64,000 bases of DNA from an uncultured Pseudomonadota bacterium (GTDB lineage Bacteria; Myxococcota_A; UBA796; SXON01): the NCBI GenBank assembly GCA_903885375.1, contig CAISIK010000014.1:143151-207150 (forward strand), given 5' to 3'. The position numbers were made by a program, and so were the translations under genes. Numbering within the stretch: position 1 is the first letter of the stretch; the number at the start of each line of letters is the position of its first letter. Below are positions 8,225 through 16,777 of this stretch, in pieces. The notes beneath the pieces are model-generated. The model did no database searches and was not told the DNA's origin. It saw only the letters and a list, made by a program, of their open reading frames with translations.

Positions 8225-9085
8225 GTGAGGGCGCGGTTCTGGGGTGTGCGGGGGTCCATTGCGGCTCCCGGCCCCGACACCCATCGATATGGCGGAAACA
8301 CCAGTTGTTTCGAGGTCCAGCTTCCGGGCGAGGATCCGCTGGTGTTCGACCTCGGCACCGGCGCGCGACTGCTGGGGCGGGCGCTGCTCGGCCGGCCGGA
8401 GCGGGGGGTCAACGTCTTCATCTCCCACTTCCACATCGACCATCTCTTCGGCTTCCCCTTCTTCTCGCCGGTCTTCGCCCCGAGCTTCACGCTGCGGGTG
8501 TCCTCGCCCGCCTTCAGCGGCGATACCACGCGCGATCGGCTCGGCCGCTACCTCAACGGGGTGCTGCACCCCCTGCGCATGCCCGACCTGCCGGCGCCGA
8601 TCGTGTACGGCGCCGTGCGGCCCGGCGTGCCCAACGAGGTGGGCTCCGCTACGGTCACTGCGCTCGGCCTGAACCACCCGGGTGGCTCCTGCGGCTACGT
8701 GGTGAGCGGCGGCGGGCGGAAGGTGGCCTACCTCACGGACAGCGGCCCGCTGTCGCGCCCGGGGGAGGGGCTCTCCGGCGGTGGGCCCCCGACCGCGCGG
8801 GAGGCCGAGGCCATCCGGTTGCTTCGCGGGGCCGACCTCGTGGCGATGGACACGATGTTCAGCGAACGCGAGTACATGGAGAAGATGAGCTGGGGCCATG
8901 GCTACCCGGAGTACGCAGCGCTCCTGTGCCGCGCCGCCGAGGTCCGCACCCTCGCGCTGTTCCACCACAGCCCCGATTCCCACGATGATGCGCTCGACCG
9001 GCTCGCCGAGAAGTGGTCCGTCGGGTTCGATGGCGTGCGCGTGATCGTCGCCAAAGAGGGGGCCGACGTGGATCTCGAGGGGTAG
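8225..9085 (+). CDS. MBL-fold metallohydrolase
   Basis: FWGVRGSIAAPGPDTHRYGGNTSCFEV..VFISHFHIDHLFGFPFF..VAYLTDSG..LALFHHSP. GTG at 8225 is the probable start (ORF from 8165). Confidence 0.9.
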   Translation: MRARFWGVRGSIAAPGPDTHRYGGNTSCFEVQLPGEDPLVFDLGTGARLLGRALLGRPERGVNVFISHFHIDHLFGFPFFSPVFAPSFTLRVSSPAFSGDTTRDRLGRYLNGVLHPLRMPDLPAPIVYGAVRPGVPNEVGSATVTALGLNHPGGSCGYVVSGGGRKVAYLTDSGPLSRPGEGLSGGGPPTAREAEAIRLLRGADLVAMDTMFSEREYMEKMSWGHGYPEYAALLCRAAEVRTLALFHHSPDSHDDALDRLAEKWSVGFDGVRVIVAKEGADVDLEG

Positions 9086-9111
9086 CGTCGCTCTACCTGG
9101 ACGAGTCGATC

Positions 9112-9426
9112 GTGCGGTGCTTCCTCGCTGGGCTCTACCTCACCATCGCCGCCGTCTGGCTCGCCTGGCTGGCGAGCTGGATCAACCGGGTAGAGCTGAG
9201 GGTGAAGGCCACGCCCACGGTTGACCAGCTCGGCTTGCAGTTCGAGCGGGAGGGGGTGCGCTCCGAGGTTTCGGCCGCCGGTACGCTCGATGGCCGTCGC
9301 GTGCGCCTGCGGTGGCGGTCGGGCCTGCTCGGCGAGCGCGTGCACGCCGCGTTGGATGGTGGGCCGTGGCTGGCGGCCCCGGAGGGCGGGGAGCTGGCGG
9401 ACTGGCTCAGGGCCGTTCCGCGGTGA
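9112..9426 (+). CDS. Small membrane-anchored hypothetical protein
   Basis: CFLAGLYLTIAAVWLAWLASWINRVELRVKATP: single N-terminal TM helix. Start codon uncertain (GTG 9112). Confidence 0.5.
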   Translation: MRCFLAGLYLTIAAVWLAWLASWINRVELRVKATPTVDQLGLQFEREGVRSEVSAAGTLDGRRVRLRWRSGLLGERVHAALDGGPWLAAPEGGELADWLRAVPR

Positions 9427-10079
9427 ATCCCACACGGCGGGGGGCGGCGCTGCGTTCCACGCTGGTGCTGGCGGGGCTCACGCTCGCCGGGTGGCTGTCC
9501 GGGCGCCTCGGGGCGTGGACGGTCGTCCTCGGGGCGGTGGTCGTCGTCTCGTTCGGGGGGTGGAGCTTCGCCCGGTGGTGGCGCTCGCCGGAGCGCTGGC
9601 CGGGGCGGGTGGTGCGCCGCGGTGCCGACTCCGATGCCGCGCACTGGCTGGTGGATGTGCCGCCGCCCGCCGCTACGGCCGCTGAGTCGCTCGCGGCTCG
9701 CCTCGCCGAGCGGGGCGCGAGCGCCACGTTCTTCCTGGCCCCGGGCGCCTCGGCGCTGGCGCGCAGGCTGCACCTCGCCGGCCACGGCGTCGCCTGGCTC
9801 GGCGTTCCCGCGCCCGACGATGCCGAGCTCGCCGAGCGTCTGGCGCTTTGGCGTCCGGTGCGAGCGGTGGCGGGCGCCAGTGAGCACCGCCGGGCTGCTG
9901 CGCTCGGCCTCCGCGCCGTCGCCCCAACGCTGGCCCTGCCGCTCGCGCCGTCGGGCCTTCAGCCCGTCGCCACCGACGTCGTGCTCGTGCCCGCGGCCCT
10001 GCCGCCAGCCGTCCTCGACGTTTGGCTGAAGGACCACGAGCAGCGGGCCATCCGGCTGCGCGGATTACGCGCGGAGTGA
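9423..10079 (+). CDS. Membrane protein with degenerate polysaccharide-deacetylase (NodB-like) domain
   Basis: Two TM segments, then WLVDVPPPAATAAESLAARLAERGASATFFLAPGASALARRLHLAGHGVAWLG. This resembles NodB-fold spacing but lacks TFDDGP and the HxxxH motif. Confidence 0.5.
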   Translation: MNPTRRGAALRSTLVLAGLTLAGWLSGRLGAWTVVLGAVVVVSFGGWSFARWWRSPERWPGRVVRRGADSDAAHWLVDVPPPAATAAESLAARLAERGASATFFLAPGASALARRLHLAGHGVAWLGVPAPDDAELAERLALWRPVRAVAGASEHRRAAALGLRAVAPTLALPLAPSGLQPVATDVVLVPAALPPAVLDVWLKDHEQRAIRLRGLRAE

Positions 10080-10095
10080 GCTGTCTGACCGTCCC

Positions 10096-10968
10096 GTGTG
10101 GCTTCCGGTCGCCTCTGCCCCGGTCGCGGGCTACCCGTGTGGCTTGCGTCCGCTTCGGCTGATCCCCACGTTGAGTCGCCCTCCGTGGGGCGGGGTGCGC
10201 CTTTCCCGCCTCGGCAAGGGGGAAGGCAACATCGGGGAGAGCTGGGAGGTTTGGCGGGAGAACGTGGTGGCCGGGGAGGGGAAGCCCTTCGGCGAGGTGG
10301 CGGACTTCCCCCTGCTCGTGAAGCTGCTCGACACGCGCGAGCGGCTCTCGGTGCAGGTGCACCCCGATGCGGTGCAGGCGCGGGCCATCGCCGGCGCCCC
10401 CCACGGCAAGGCGGAGGCCTGGGTGGTGCTCGAGGCCGAGCCGGGCGCCCGGATCGCGTACGGGCTCAACCGTGAGCTCTCCGAGGCCGAGCTCCGGGAG
10501 CGGGCGGAAAGCGGCGCCATCGAGGACGACCTGTTCTGGCTCGAACCCAAAGCCGGCGATGTGATCGACGTTCCGCCCGGTACGATCCACGCCATCGGGC
10601 CGGGGCTCTTCCTCTACGAGGTGCAGGAGCCGATCGACCTCACCTGGAGGCTCTACGACTGGGGGCGCGGTCGCCCGCTGCACCTCGCCGAGGCCTGCGC
10701 CGTGGCCCGCCGCACGCCTTCGCCGAACCCCTGGCGGGAGCCGGTTCGTGTGTCCGAGCTGGTGGTCCGGCTCATCGAGGGCCCCCACTTCGTGATCGAG
10801 CGGGTCACGCTCCCGCTCACGCGCCAGGGGTGGGAATCGCTCACCCTCCTCAGCGGCGCGGCAACCGTTGGGGAGGAGCACCTCGCTCCCGGCGAGACGG
10901 TCATGCTCCCGCCGGGGCTCTGGCATGTGGAAGGGGAGGGGGAGGCCCTCGTGGCCCGACCTCGCTGA
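10096..10968 (+). CDS. manA: Mannose-6-phosphate isomerase, class I
   Basis: ESWEVW..LVKLLDTRERLSVQVHPDAVQARAIAGAPHGKAEAWVVLEAEPGARIAYGL..AGDVIDVPPGTIHAIGPGLFLYEVQEPIDLTWRLYDWGR. Confidence 0.88.
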   Translation: MWLPVASAPVAGYPCGLRPLRLIPTLSRPPWGGVRLSRLGKGEGNIGESWEVWRENVVAGEGKPFGEVADFPLLVKLLDTRERLSVQVHPDAVQARAIAGAPHGKAEAWVVLEAEPGARIAYGLNRELSEAELRERAESGAIEDDLFWLEPKAGDVIDVPPGTIHAIGPGLFLYEVQEPIDLTWRLYDWGRGRPLHLAEACAVARRTPSPNPWREPVRVSELVVRLIEGPHFVIERVTLPLTRQGWESLTLLSGAATVGEEHLAPGETVMLPPGLWHVEGEGEALVARPR

Positions 10969-10998
10969 TCGCGGGTTCACCGGCCCAACTGTCGTGCT

Positions 10999-12744
10999 AT
11001 GGTGCCCGCGAACTGCGGAGCCCGCTTGCTGCTCGCCCTCGCCATCCCCCTCGCGCATGCCACCACCTGGCCCAGCGGGGAGGTCATCAACCCCGGCGTG
11101 TCCGTCGACATCACCGAGGGCGGCTTCGATGCGGTGGCGGAGCTCCTGCCCACCCTGCTGCCGAGCGCCATCCCGATCGGCGACGTCGGCGATGGTTACG
11201 CTGGTCTTCTCGACCAGTGCTGGCTCGGCGGGTACGAATACGCCCTCACCAACGGCCAGGTCGGCATCGAGGTCACGAGCGTCGACATCTCGCCCGGCGA
11301 TGGGGTGCTCAACATCGATGCGGCGCTGATGGTTTCGGTCAACACGCCGTCCGACCCCTTCGACCTCTACTTCAGCCTCGAGTGTATCGACGACACCTGC
11401 GCCGGGTATGTCGACCCCTTCCCAGTCGATGTGCACACCTCGATGCGGCTCTCGATCGTCACCGACGATGCGGGGCGGCGCACGCTCGATGCCACGATGG
11501 GCGACATCGAGGTCACCTACGAGCTCGATGGCGCCGATGACATCATGCTGTCCGGCTGCACCATCGGCGACATCGAGGAGGTGCTGAACTACGTCGGCCT
11601 ATCGGTGTACGACCTGCTCATCGGCGCGCTCGACAGCACGCTCCAGCAGCAGATCAAGGACATCGGCCCGCAGCTCGAATCGGCCATCGAGGATGCCTTC
11701 GCGAGCGCCAGCATCGAACAGGACCTCGATGTCAACGGCGCGAGCGTGCACATCCTCCTGCAGCCCAGCAACGTGGAGATCACGCCCGCGTCGCTGCGCC
11801 TGTGGATGGAAGGCTCCTTCGAGAGCGAGCCGGCGGCCTGCGTTGCGGCCTACGATCCCGGCGGCTCCTTGCGCACCGACTCCACGCTCCCGGAGCCGGA
11901 TGAGGTGCCGAGCGGCATCGGCAAGGACTACCACGCCGGCGTCCTCGTGGGCGATGACTTCGCCAACAGCGCGCTCTACGCCTTCTGGCGCGGCGGGCTC
12001 CTCTGCTATGAGCTCGATGCGGCCTCGAGCCCCATCCCGCTCGACACGAGCCTCCTGAACATCCTCACGGGCGATGCCTTCAAGCCGCTCTTCGGCGAGG
12101 AGACCAAGCCGGTCACGCTGTCCACCCGGCCCGTGCTGCCGCCCACCGTCAGCTACGCCGGTCAGTACGACATCGGCCTCACCATCAACGACCTCAACCT
12201 CGACCTCTTCGCCGAGCTCGATGGCCGCTCTACCCGCATGATCTCCATCGAGCTCGATGGGGAGGTGGGCGCCGACCTCGACCTCGACGGGTCCACCGGC
12301 AACCTCGCGATCGACCTCGCGCTGGCCCCCGAGAACTTCGTCCCGACCGTGAGCTACAACGAGATCGAGCCGGATGCCAACGCCGTCGTCGTCGAGAAGT
12401 TCGGCGATCTGTTCGGCACCATCCTCGACAGCGTGGTGGGCGGGCTCGTGAGCGACCTCGGCTTCGCCCTCCCGAGCTTCAGCGGCCTCGGCCTCACCGA
12501 GCTGGAGGTCGGCCCCAACGGCGCGGAGAAGGACTGGCTGGGCGTGTACGCCTCGCTGGGTCCGGTCACCTACACGGGTGGCGACTGCGGCGGCTGTGGT
12601 GGAGGCTGCGGCGGCGACACGGGTGGTGGCGGGTCCGACACCGGCGGCAGCGCCTGCGCGGGCGGCTGCGCCTCGGTGCCGACGGCCCCCTGGGTCGCCA
12701 TCGGAGCCGCAGTGCTGTGGATGCGCCGCCGCCGGAACGGGTAG
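10999..12744 (+). CDS. BPI/LBP-like (TULIP superfamily) secreted protein with MYXO-CTERM-like C-terminal sorting tail
   Basis: Signal peptide; VINPGVSVDITEGGFDAVAELLPTLLP resembles BPI VNPGVVVRISQKGLDYASQ; YHAGVLVGDDFANSALYAFWRGGLLCYEL resembles BPI [26 protein letters not shown]. Tail GDCGGCGGGCGGDTGGGG...VPTAPWVAIGAAVLWMRRRRNG. Confidence 0.72.
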   Translation: MVPANCGARLLLALAIPLAHATTWPSGEVINPGVSVDITEGGFDAVAELLPTLLPSAIPIGDVGDGYAGLLDQCWLGGYEYALTNGQVGIEVTSVDISPGDGVLNIDAALMVSVNTPSDPFDLYFSLECIDDTCAGYVDPFPVDVHTSMRLSIVTDDAGRRTLDATMGDIEVTYELDGADDIMLSGCTIGDIEEVLNYVGLSVYDLLIGALDSTLQQQIKDIGPQLESAIEDAFASASIEQDLDVNGASVHILLQPSNVEITPASLRLWMEGSFESEPAACVAAYDPGGSLRTDSTLPEPDEVPSGIGKDYHAGVLVGDDFANSALYAFWRGGLLCYELDAASSPIPLDTSLLNILTGDAFKPLFGEETKPVTLSTRPVLPPTVSYAGQYDIGLTINDLNLDLFAELDGRSTRMISIELDGEVGADLDLDGSTGNLAIDLALAPENFVPTVSYNEIEPDANAVVVEKFGDLFGTILDSVVGGLVSDLGFALPSFSGLGLTELEVGPNGAEKDWLGVYASLGPVTYTGGDCGGCGGGCGGDTGGGGSDTGGSACAGGCASVPTAPWVAIGAAVLWMRRRRNG

Positions 12745-12753
12745 GGCGCCGCC

Positions 12754-13947
12754 CTACTCGGCGGGCACGAGCCAGACGAAGCCGAAGCACATCTCGTTGC
12801 CCGTCTCCTCGCCGAAGGTCACATCCTGGGAGTCGGGGTTGTCGTAGATGCAGGTGGTCGTCACCTTGTCGCCCGACGTGAGCGACATGGGCTCGTTGAA
12901 CACGGGCAGGAGCTGGTTGTGGAAGTACCAGCCGTTCATGTCCACGAGGCACTGGTCGGACTCCCCCTCCACCGACATGCGGAAGCCCACGCCCGTTTCG
13001 TGCATGTGCGGGAAGGCGGCGAGGATCTGCGCGTCGCCGCCGCGGTAGCGGGAGGTGTCGCTCACCTCGTAGTCGTCGCTGCCGCCGGGGATGCTGAAGC
13101 CGGTGGGGCCGTAGGGGAGGGTGCTGACCTCGCGCTCGACGGAGTCGGCTGTGAGCAGGCCGTAGCCGCTCTGGTCGACGATCTGATCGGCGCCATCGAA
13201 GCTGTTGAAGTAGTGCATCTGCAGGATCAGCTCCGCGCCGGCCCGCAGCGGAACGCCCGCGCCCTCCGGGAACCAGAGCGGCGTGCCGCCGGAGGCCCAG
13301 GCGCCCACCACGGTCCACCCCGCCTCGCCGAAGCCCGAGCAGCTGAAGCCTTCGGGCACCCGCTGGCTCTCGCTGACCGCGGCGGGCTCGAACAACACGA
13401 CGTGGTGCACGATCTCGGGGCGGTCCACCAGCGCTTCGAGCCCGGTGAGGTACACGACCGACTCGTTGCCCACGGGCAGCGCGAAGCAGCGGTAGTCGTT
13501 GCCATCGGCGCCGAATTCGGGCTGGTAGGGCTCGCCGCGCAGCTCCACGTCGAAGGGGCCGATGCTGGCGAGGGGACCCGGACCGTCAACCTGGTCGGCG
13601 GGATCACCCAGCGCGGCGCCGCCCTCGGCCCAGGCGAGGAGCGTCTCGCGATCGCTGTCGGCGAGCACGTAGCGGTCCGAGTTCTCGTAGTCGCGGCAGG
13701 AGGGGTCGGGCGCGGCGGGGGGCATGGTGCCCGCGCCCACGTACCCGGCGATCGCCGAGGCGAGCGCCACGACGTCGGCCGGGTCGGCAAAGCTGGGCGC
13801 CGTGCCGGCCTCGGTGTGGCAACGCACGCAGCTCCGGTCGAGGATGGGCTTGGCGTCGTGGTAGTAGGTGAGCTCGGCCCCGCCGCCGGGAGGGCTCCCG
13901 CTGTCGGGGGCGGGCGAAGGGCAGGCGAAGGCGAGGAGCAGGAGCAT
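12754..13947 (-). CDS. Lipoprotein with cytochrome c (CxxCH) segment and copper type II ascorbate-dependent monooxygenase-like domain
   Basis: MLLLLAFACPSPAPDSG lipobox; ILDRSCVRCHTEAGTAP haem motif; VHHVVLFEP, LQMHYFN, FPHMHETG copper-ligand-type His motifs of the PHM/DBH-like family. Confidence 0.75.
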   Translation of the reverse strand: MLLLLAFACPSPAPDSGSPPGGGAELTYYHDAKPILDRSCVRCHTEAGTAPSFADPADVVALASAIAGYVGAGTMPPAAPDPSCRDYENSDRYVLADSDRETLLAWAEGGAALGDPADQVDGPGPLASIGPFDVELRGEPYQPEFGADGNDYRCFALPVGNESVVYLTGLEALVDRPEIVHHVVLFEPAAVSESQRVPEGFSCSGFGEAGWTVVGAWASGGTPLWFPEGAGVPLRAGAELILQMHYFNSFDGADQIVDQSGYGLLTADSVEREVSTLPYGPTGFSIPGGSDDYEVSDTSRYRGGDAQILAAFPHMHETGVGFRMSVEGESDQCLVDMNGWYFHNQLLPVFNEPMSLTSGDKVTTTCIYDNPDSQDVTFGEETGNEMCFGFVWLVPAE

Positions 13948-13974
13948 GGTCGTTCCGGAACCTCCAGCTTCTAA

Positions 13975-14514
13975 TCAGCCGGCGGCCGCGCGAGCACGGA
14001 TCCGGAACGTTCCGAGCAACAGGTCGGACTGGCGCTTGGCCTCGAGCAGGCCGCCGGGCGGCGTGACCACCTCGAGGTCCCACGCGAGGTCGTCGGTGAC
14101 GAGGAAGTAGCCGAGCACCCGCGCGTCGCCCGCATCCTCGGGGGTGCAGGTGGCCGCGAGCACGGGCCGCACGCCGGCGAGGGCGCGGTACCCCCCTGAG
14201 CTCTGGAAGGCCCACTCGCACCCCCGGCGCGGGGGCGGGCCGAGCGGGCCGCCCTCGCGCACCGACACCTCCACGCGCGCGCGGCTCTCGCGGTGGATGA
14301 GGGTCACGCGGGGATTGGTGCCTTCCGTGCCCGGCAGCGCATCCCACCCGGCGGGCACCCGGACCGTCCAGTCGTAGCGGCTGTCCATCCAGGCCCCCGC
14401 CACGACGCCGCCGGTGGGCCGGGTGGCGGTGGATTCGCCCGGCGCGGCCACCAGCGGGGGGGGCGCGGTGGAGGGCTTCGGGCAGCCCGCAAGCAGGGCC
14501 AGCGCGAGGATCAC
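13975..14514 (-). CDS. Hypothetical lipoprotein
   Basis: GTG start at 14514 (GTGA overlap with crotonase stop); VILALALLAGCPKPSTAPPP lipobox. Confidence 0.65.
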   Translation of the reverse strand: MILALALLAGCPKPSTAPPPLVAAPGESTATRPTGGVVAGAWMDSRYDWTVRVPAGWDALPGTEGTNPRVTLIHRESRARVEVSVREGGPLGPPPRRGCEWAFQSSGGYRALAGVRPVLAATCTPEDAGDARVLGYFLVTDDLAWDLEVVTPPGGLLEAKRQSDLLLGTFRIRARAAAG

Positions 14515-15284
14515 GCCCGCCTCCCCACCATCGAGCGGGCGAGCGCCGCCTGGTGGGCCTCGCCGCCCCACAGGCCATGGAACTGCGTCGCCTCCGCGCC
14601 CGGGCCGCCGCGCACGGCCTCCACGGCCGCGTGGAGAACCGCCGGCGGCCAGGCTGCCGCGGCCTCGCACCAGTCCCGAGCGTAGGACACGGGATCGTCG
14701 GCCACGTGGTCCACGAGGCCCGCCCTCGCGGCCTCCTCGGCACCCAGCGCCCGCGCCTCGAGGAGGAGCCGCATCGCGCACCGCTCGCCGACCTGGCGCA
14801 CCAGCCGCGCCGCGCCGCCGAACCCCGGGGAGAGGCCCATGCGCGCCTGCACCCACCCCACGGTGGCGCCGGGGCTCGCCACCACGAACGACATCGCGGT
14901 GAGCAGCTCGGCCCCGCCGCCGAGCGCCGGGCCCATCACGGCCGCCACGCGCACCGGCGCGGCCGCCTCGATCGCCGAGAGCGTATCGTTCATGAAGGCC
15001 TGCAGCTCCGCGCCGAGGCCGGAGTCGGCGAGGTGGGCGCGGATGGCGCCGAGGTCGCCGCCGGCGCAGAACGCCCCGCCTTCGCCGCGGAGCAGGAGCA
15101 CCCGGGCGCCGGCCACCGCGGAGGCGGCATCCCGCAGCGCGACCATCATCTGCGGCGAGAGTGCGTTCCGACGGTCGGGCGAATCGATCACGATCTCGGC
15201 TACCACGCCCGGCTGGGCGTGGATGCGGCCACCGGCGGCGGGCAGGGCCGCGACGCGCTCGCGGAACCGCGCTCCGTGGTTCAT
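14511..15284 (-). CDS. Crotonase-family protein (enoyl-CoA hydratase/isomerase; possibly ethyl/methylmalonyl-CoA decarboxylase-like)
   Basis: AEIVIDSPDRRNALSPQMM..LLLRGEGGAFCAGGDL..GPALGGGAELLTAMSFVVASPGATVGWVQARMGLSPGFGGAARLVRQVG. Confidence 0.85.
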   Translation of the reverse strand: MNHGARFRERVAALPAAGGRIHAQPGVVAEIVIDSPDRRNALSPQMMVALRDAASAVAGARVLLLRGEGGAFCAGGDLGAIRAHLADSGLGAELQAFMNDTLSAIEAAAPVRVAAVMGPALGGGAELLTAMSFVVASPGATVGWVQARMGLSPGFGGAARLVRQVGERCAMRLLLEARALGAEEAARAGLVDHVADDPVSYARDWCEAAAAWPPAVLHAAVEAVRGGPGAEATQFHGLWGGEAHQAALARSMVGRRA

Positions 15285-16216
15285 GGGGACCGCCGCGGCA
15301 TTCCGGCCGGGGAGCGGCGACCGGCCCGGAGGTCGGCCAGCTCGGCCCCCCAGTCGGCCAGCGCCGCCGCGCGAGCATCCTCCGCCACGAGGTCGAGCCA
15401 GGTGCGCACGCGCGCATCGGCCCGACGGGCCTCCCACGCGCTCCGGCCCTCGTCGCGCAGCCAGGCCGCGTGGGCATCGAGCGCGGCCACGACGGGGCCG
15501 ATGCCCTCTCCCCGGATGGCGCTCGTGGCGAAGACCGGCGCCTTCCAGCCTGGCCGCGCATCGAGGTGAACGGCGAGCTCCAGCTCCCGCACGAGCGCCT
15601 CGGCCCCGGGGCGGTCGGCCTTGTTCACCACGAAGACGTCGGCGATCTCGATGAGGCCGGCCTTCATGGCCTGCACGCTGTCGCCGCTCTCGGGCGTGAG
15701 CACCACCAGCACGGTGTCGGCCACCTCCATCACCCCGAGCTCCCCCTGCCCCACGCCCACCGTCTCCACGATCACCTCGTCGAACCCGACCGCATCGAGC
15801 AGATCGACCACCTGGCAGGCCGCCCGGGAGAGCCCACCGGCATGACCGCGTGCGCTCAGAGAGCGGATGTACACGCCGGGGTCGAGCGCGTGGCGGTCGA
15901 GGCGCATCCGGTCGCCGAGGATGGCGCCGCCGGAGAAGGGGGAGGAGGGGTCGACGGCGACGACGCCCACCCGGGCGCCCCGCGCCCGTGCGGCGGCCAC
16001 GAGCTGGTCGGTGAACGTGCTCTTGCCCGCGCCAGGGGGGCCCGTGAGGCCGATCACCCGCGGCTCGCCCGGCGCGCGGGCTCGGCGGGGGTGCACCGTG
16101 GCCATCATGTCGTCCGCATCGGCGGCGCGGTCCTCCACCCGGGAGATCAGGCGGGCGAGCGCGCTGCGCTCCCCGGCGATGGCGCGCCCGAGGAGGGCAT
16201 GGGAACGGGACTCCAC
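15281..16216 (-). CDS. meaB: Methylmalonyl-CoA mutase-associated GTPase MeaB/ArgK
   Basis: VIGLTGPPGAGKSTFTDQLVAAARARGARVGVVAVDPSSPFSGGAILGDRMRLDRHALDPGVYIRSLSARGHAGGLSRA..VIVETVGVGQGE. Confidence 0.95.
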   Translation of the reverse strand: MESRSHALLGRAIAGERSALARLISRVEDRAADADDMMATVHPRRARAPGEPRVIGLTGPPGAGKSTFTDQLVAAARARGARVGVVAVDPSSPFSGGAILGDRMRLDRHALDPGVYIRSLSARGHAGGLSRAACQVVDLLDAVGFDEVIVETVGVGQGELGVMEVADTVLVVLTPESGDSVQAMKAGLIEIADVFVVNKADRPGAEALVRELELAVHLDARPGWKAPVFATSAIRGEGIGPVVAALDAHAAWLRDEGRSAWEARRADARVRTWLDLVAEDARAAALADWGAELADLRAGRRSPAGMPRRSP

Positions 16217-16287
16217 CTTCCGGCCTTAACCTGCAACGTGCGTTGCCCGTTCGTACGAGATAGCACCCGGCCCTCTCCGGAGCTTCG

Positions 16288-16770
16288 ATGCGGTGGTCCT
16301 TCCTCCTCCTCTTCCCGCTCGCGGCCTGCGGCGGAGCCCAGGCCACCGTCGAGGGTACGGCGGGCGAAATCGCCTGGGGTGAAACGCAGTCGGTCTTCGT
16401 CGGCGCCCGCTACGTGGTGATCTCTGCCACCGAGCTCGACTGCCTCGACATCGACTGGATCTCCCGCAACTACGACGAGGGCGTAAAGCCTACCGACCTC
16501 AACGTGTCCACGTTGCAGTTTACGTTCGCTTCTGGCGACTCGGTGCAGGAGGGCAAGTTCCCGGTCGCGCAGGGCGGCCAGGTGCAGGCCACCATCGTGA
16601 ACGTTTCGGGCGACGTGTTCCACGAATTCAACGCCACTACCGGCACGCTGGTGGTGGACACCGTGGAAGAGGAAGGCACGGCCACGGGTACGTTCGACGG
16701 CGTCGCCTTCGATGATGGCACCTTGTCCGGCAGCTTCACCGCCGAGTTCTGTGTGAACCTTAAGCCCTGA
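16288..16770 (+). CDS. Hypothetical lipoprotein
   Basis: MRWSFLLLFPLAACGGAQA lipobox; 160-aa ORF. Confidence 0.65.
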   Translation: MRWSFLLLFPLAACGGAQATVEGTAGEIAWGETQSVFVGARYVVISATELDCLDIDWISRNYDEGVKPTDLNVSTLQFTFASGDSVQEGKFPVAQGGQVQATIVNVSGDVFHEFNATTGTLVVDTVEEEGTATGTFDGVAFDDGTLSGSFTAEFCVNLKP

Positions 16771-16777
16771 GGCGATC

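Noticed and set aside
10093-10145. 12-nt direct repeat CCCGTGTGGCTT at 10093-10104 and 10134-10145
   Set aside because: Two short copies in the low-complexity GC-rich manA start region; not enough to claim an operator or mobile-element scar.
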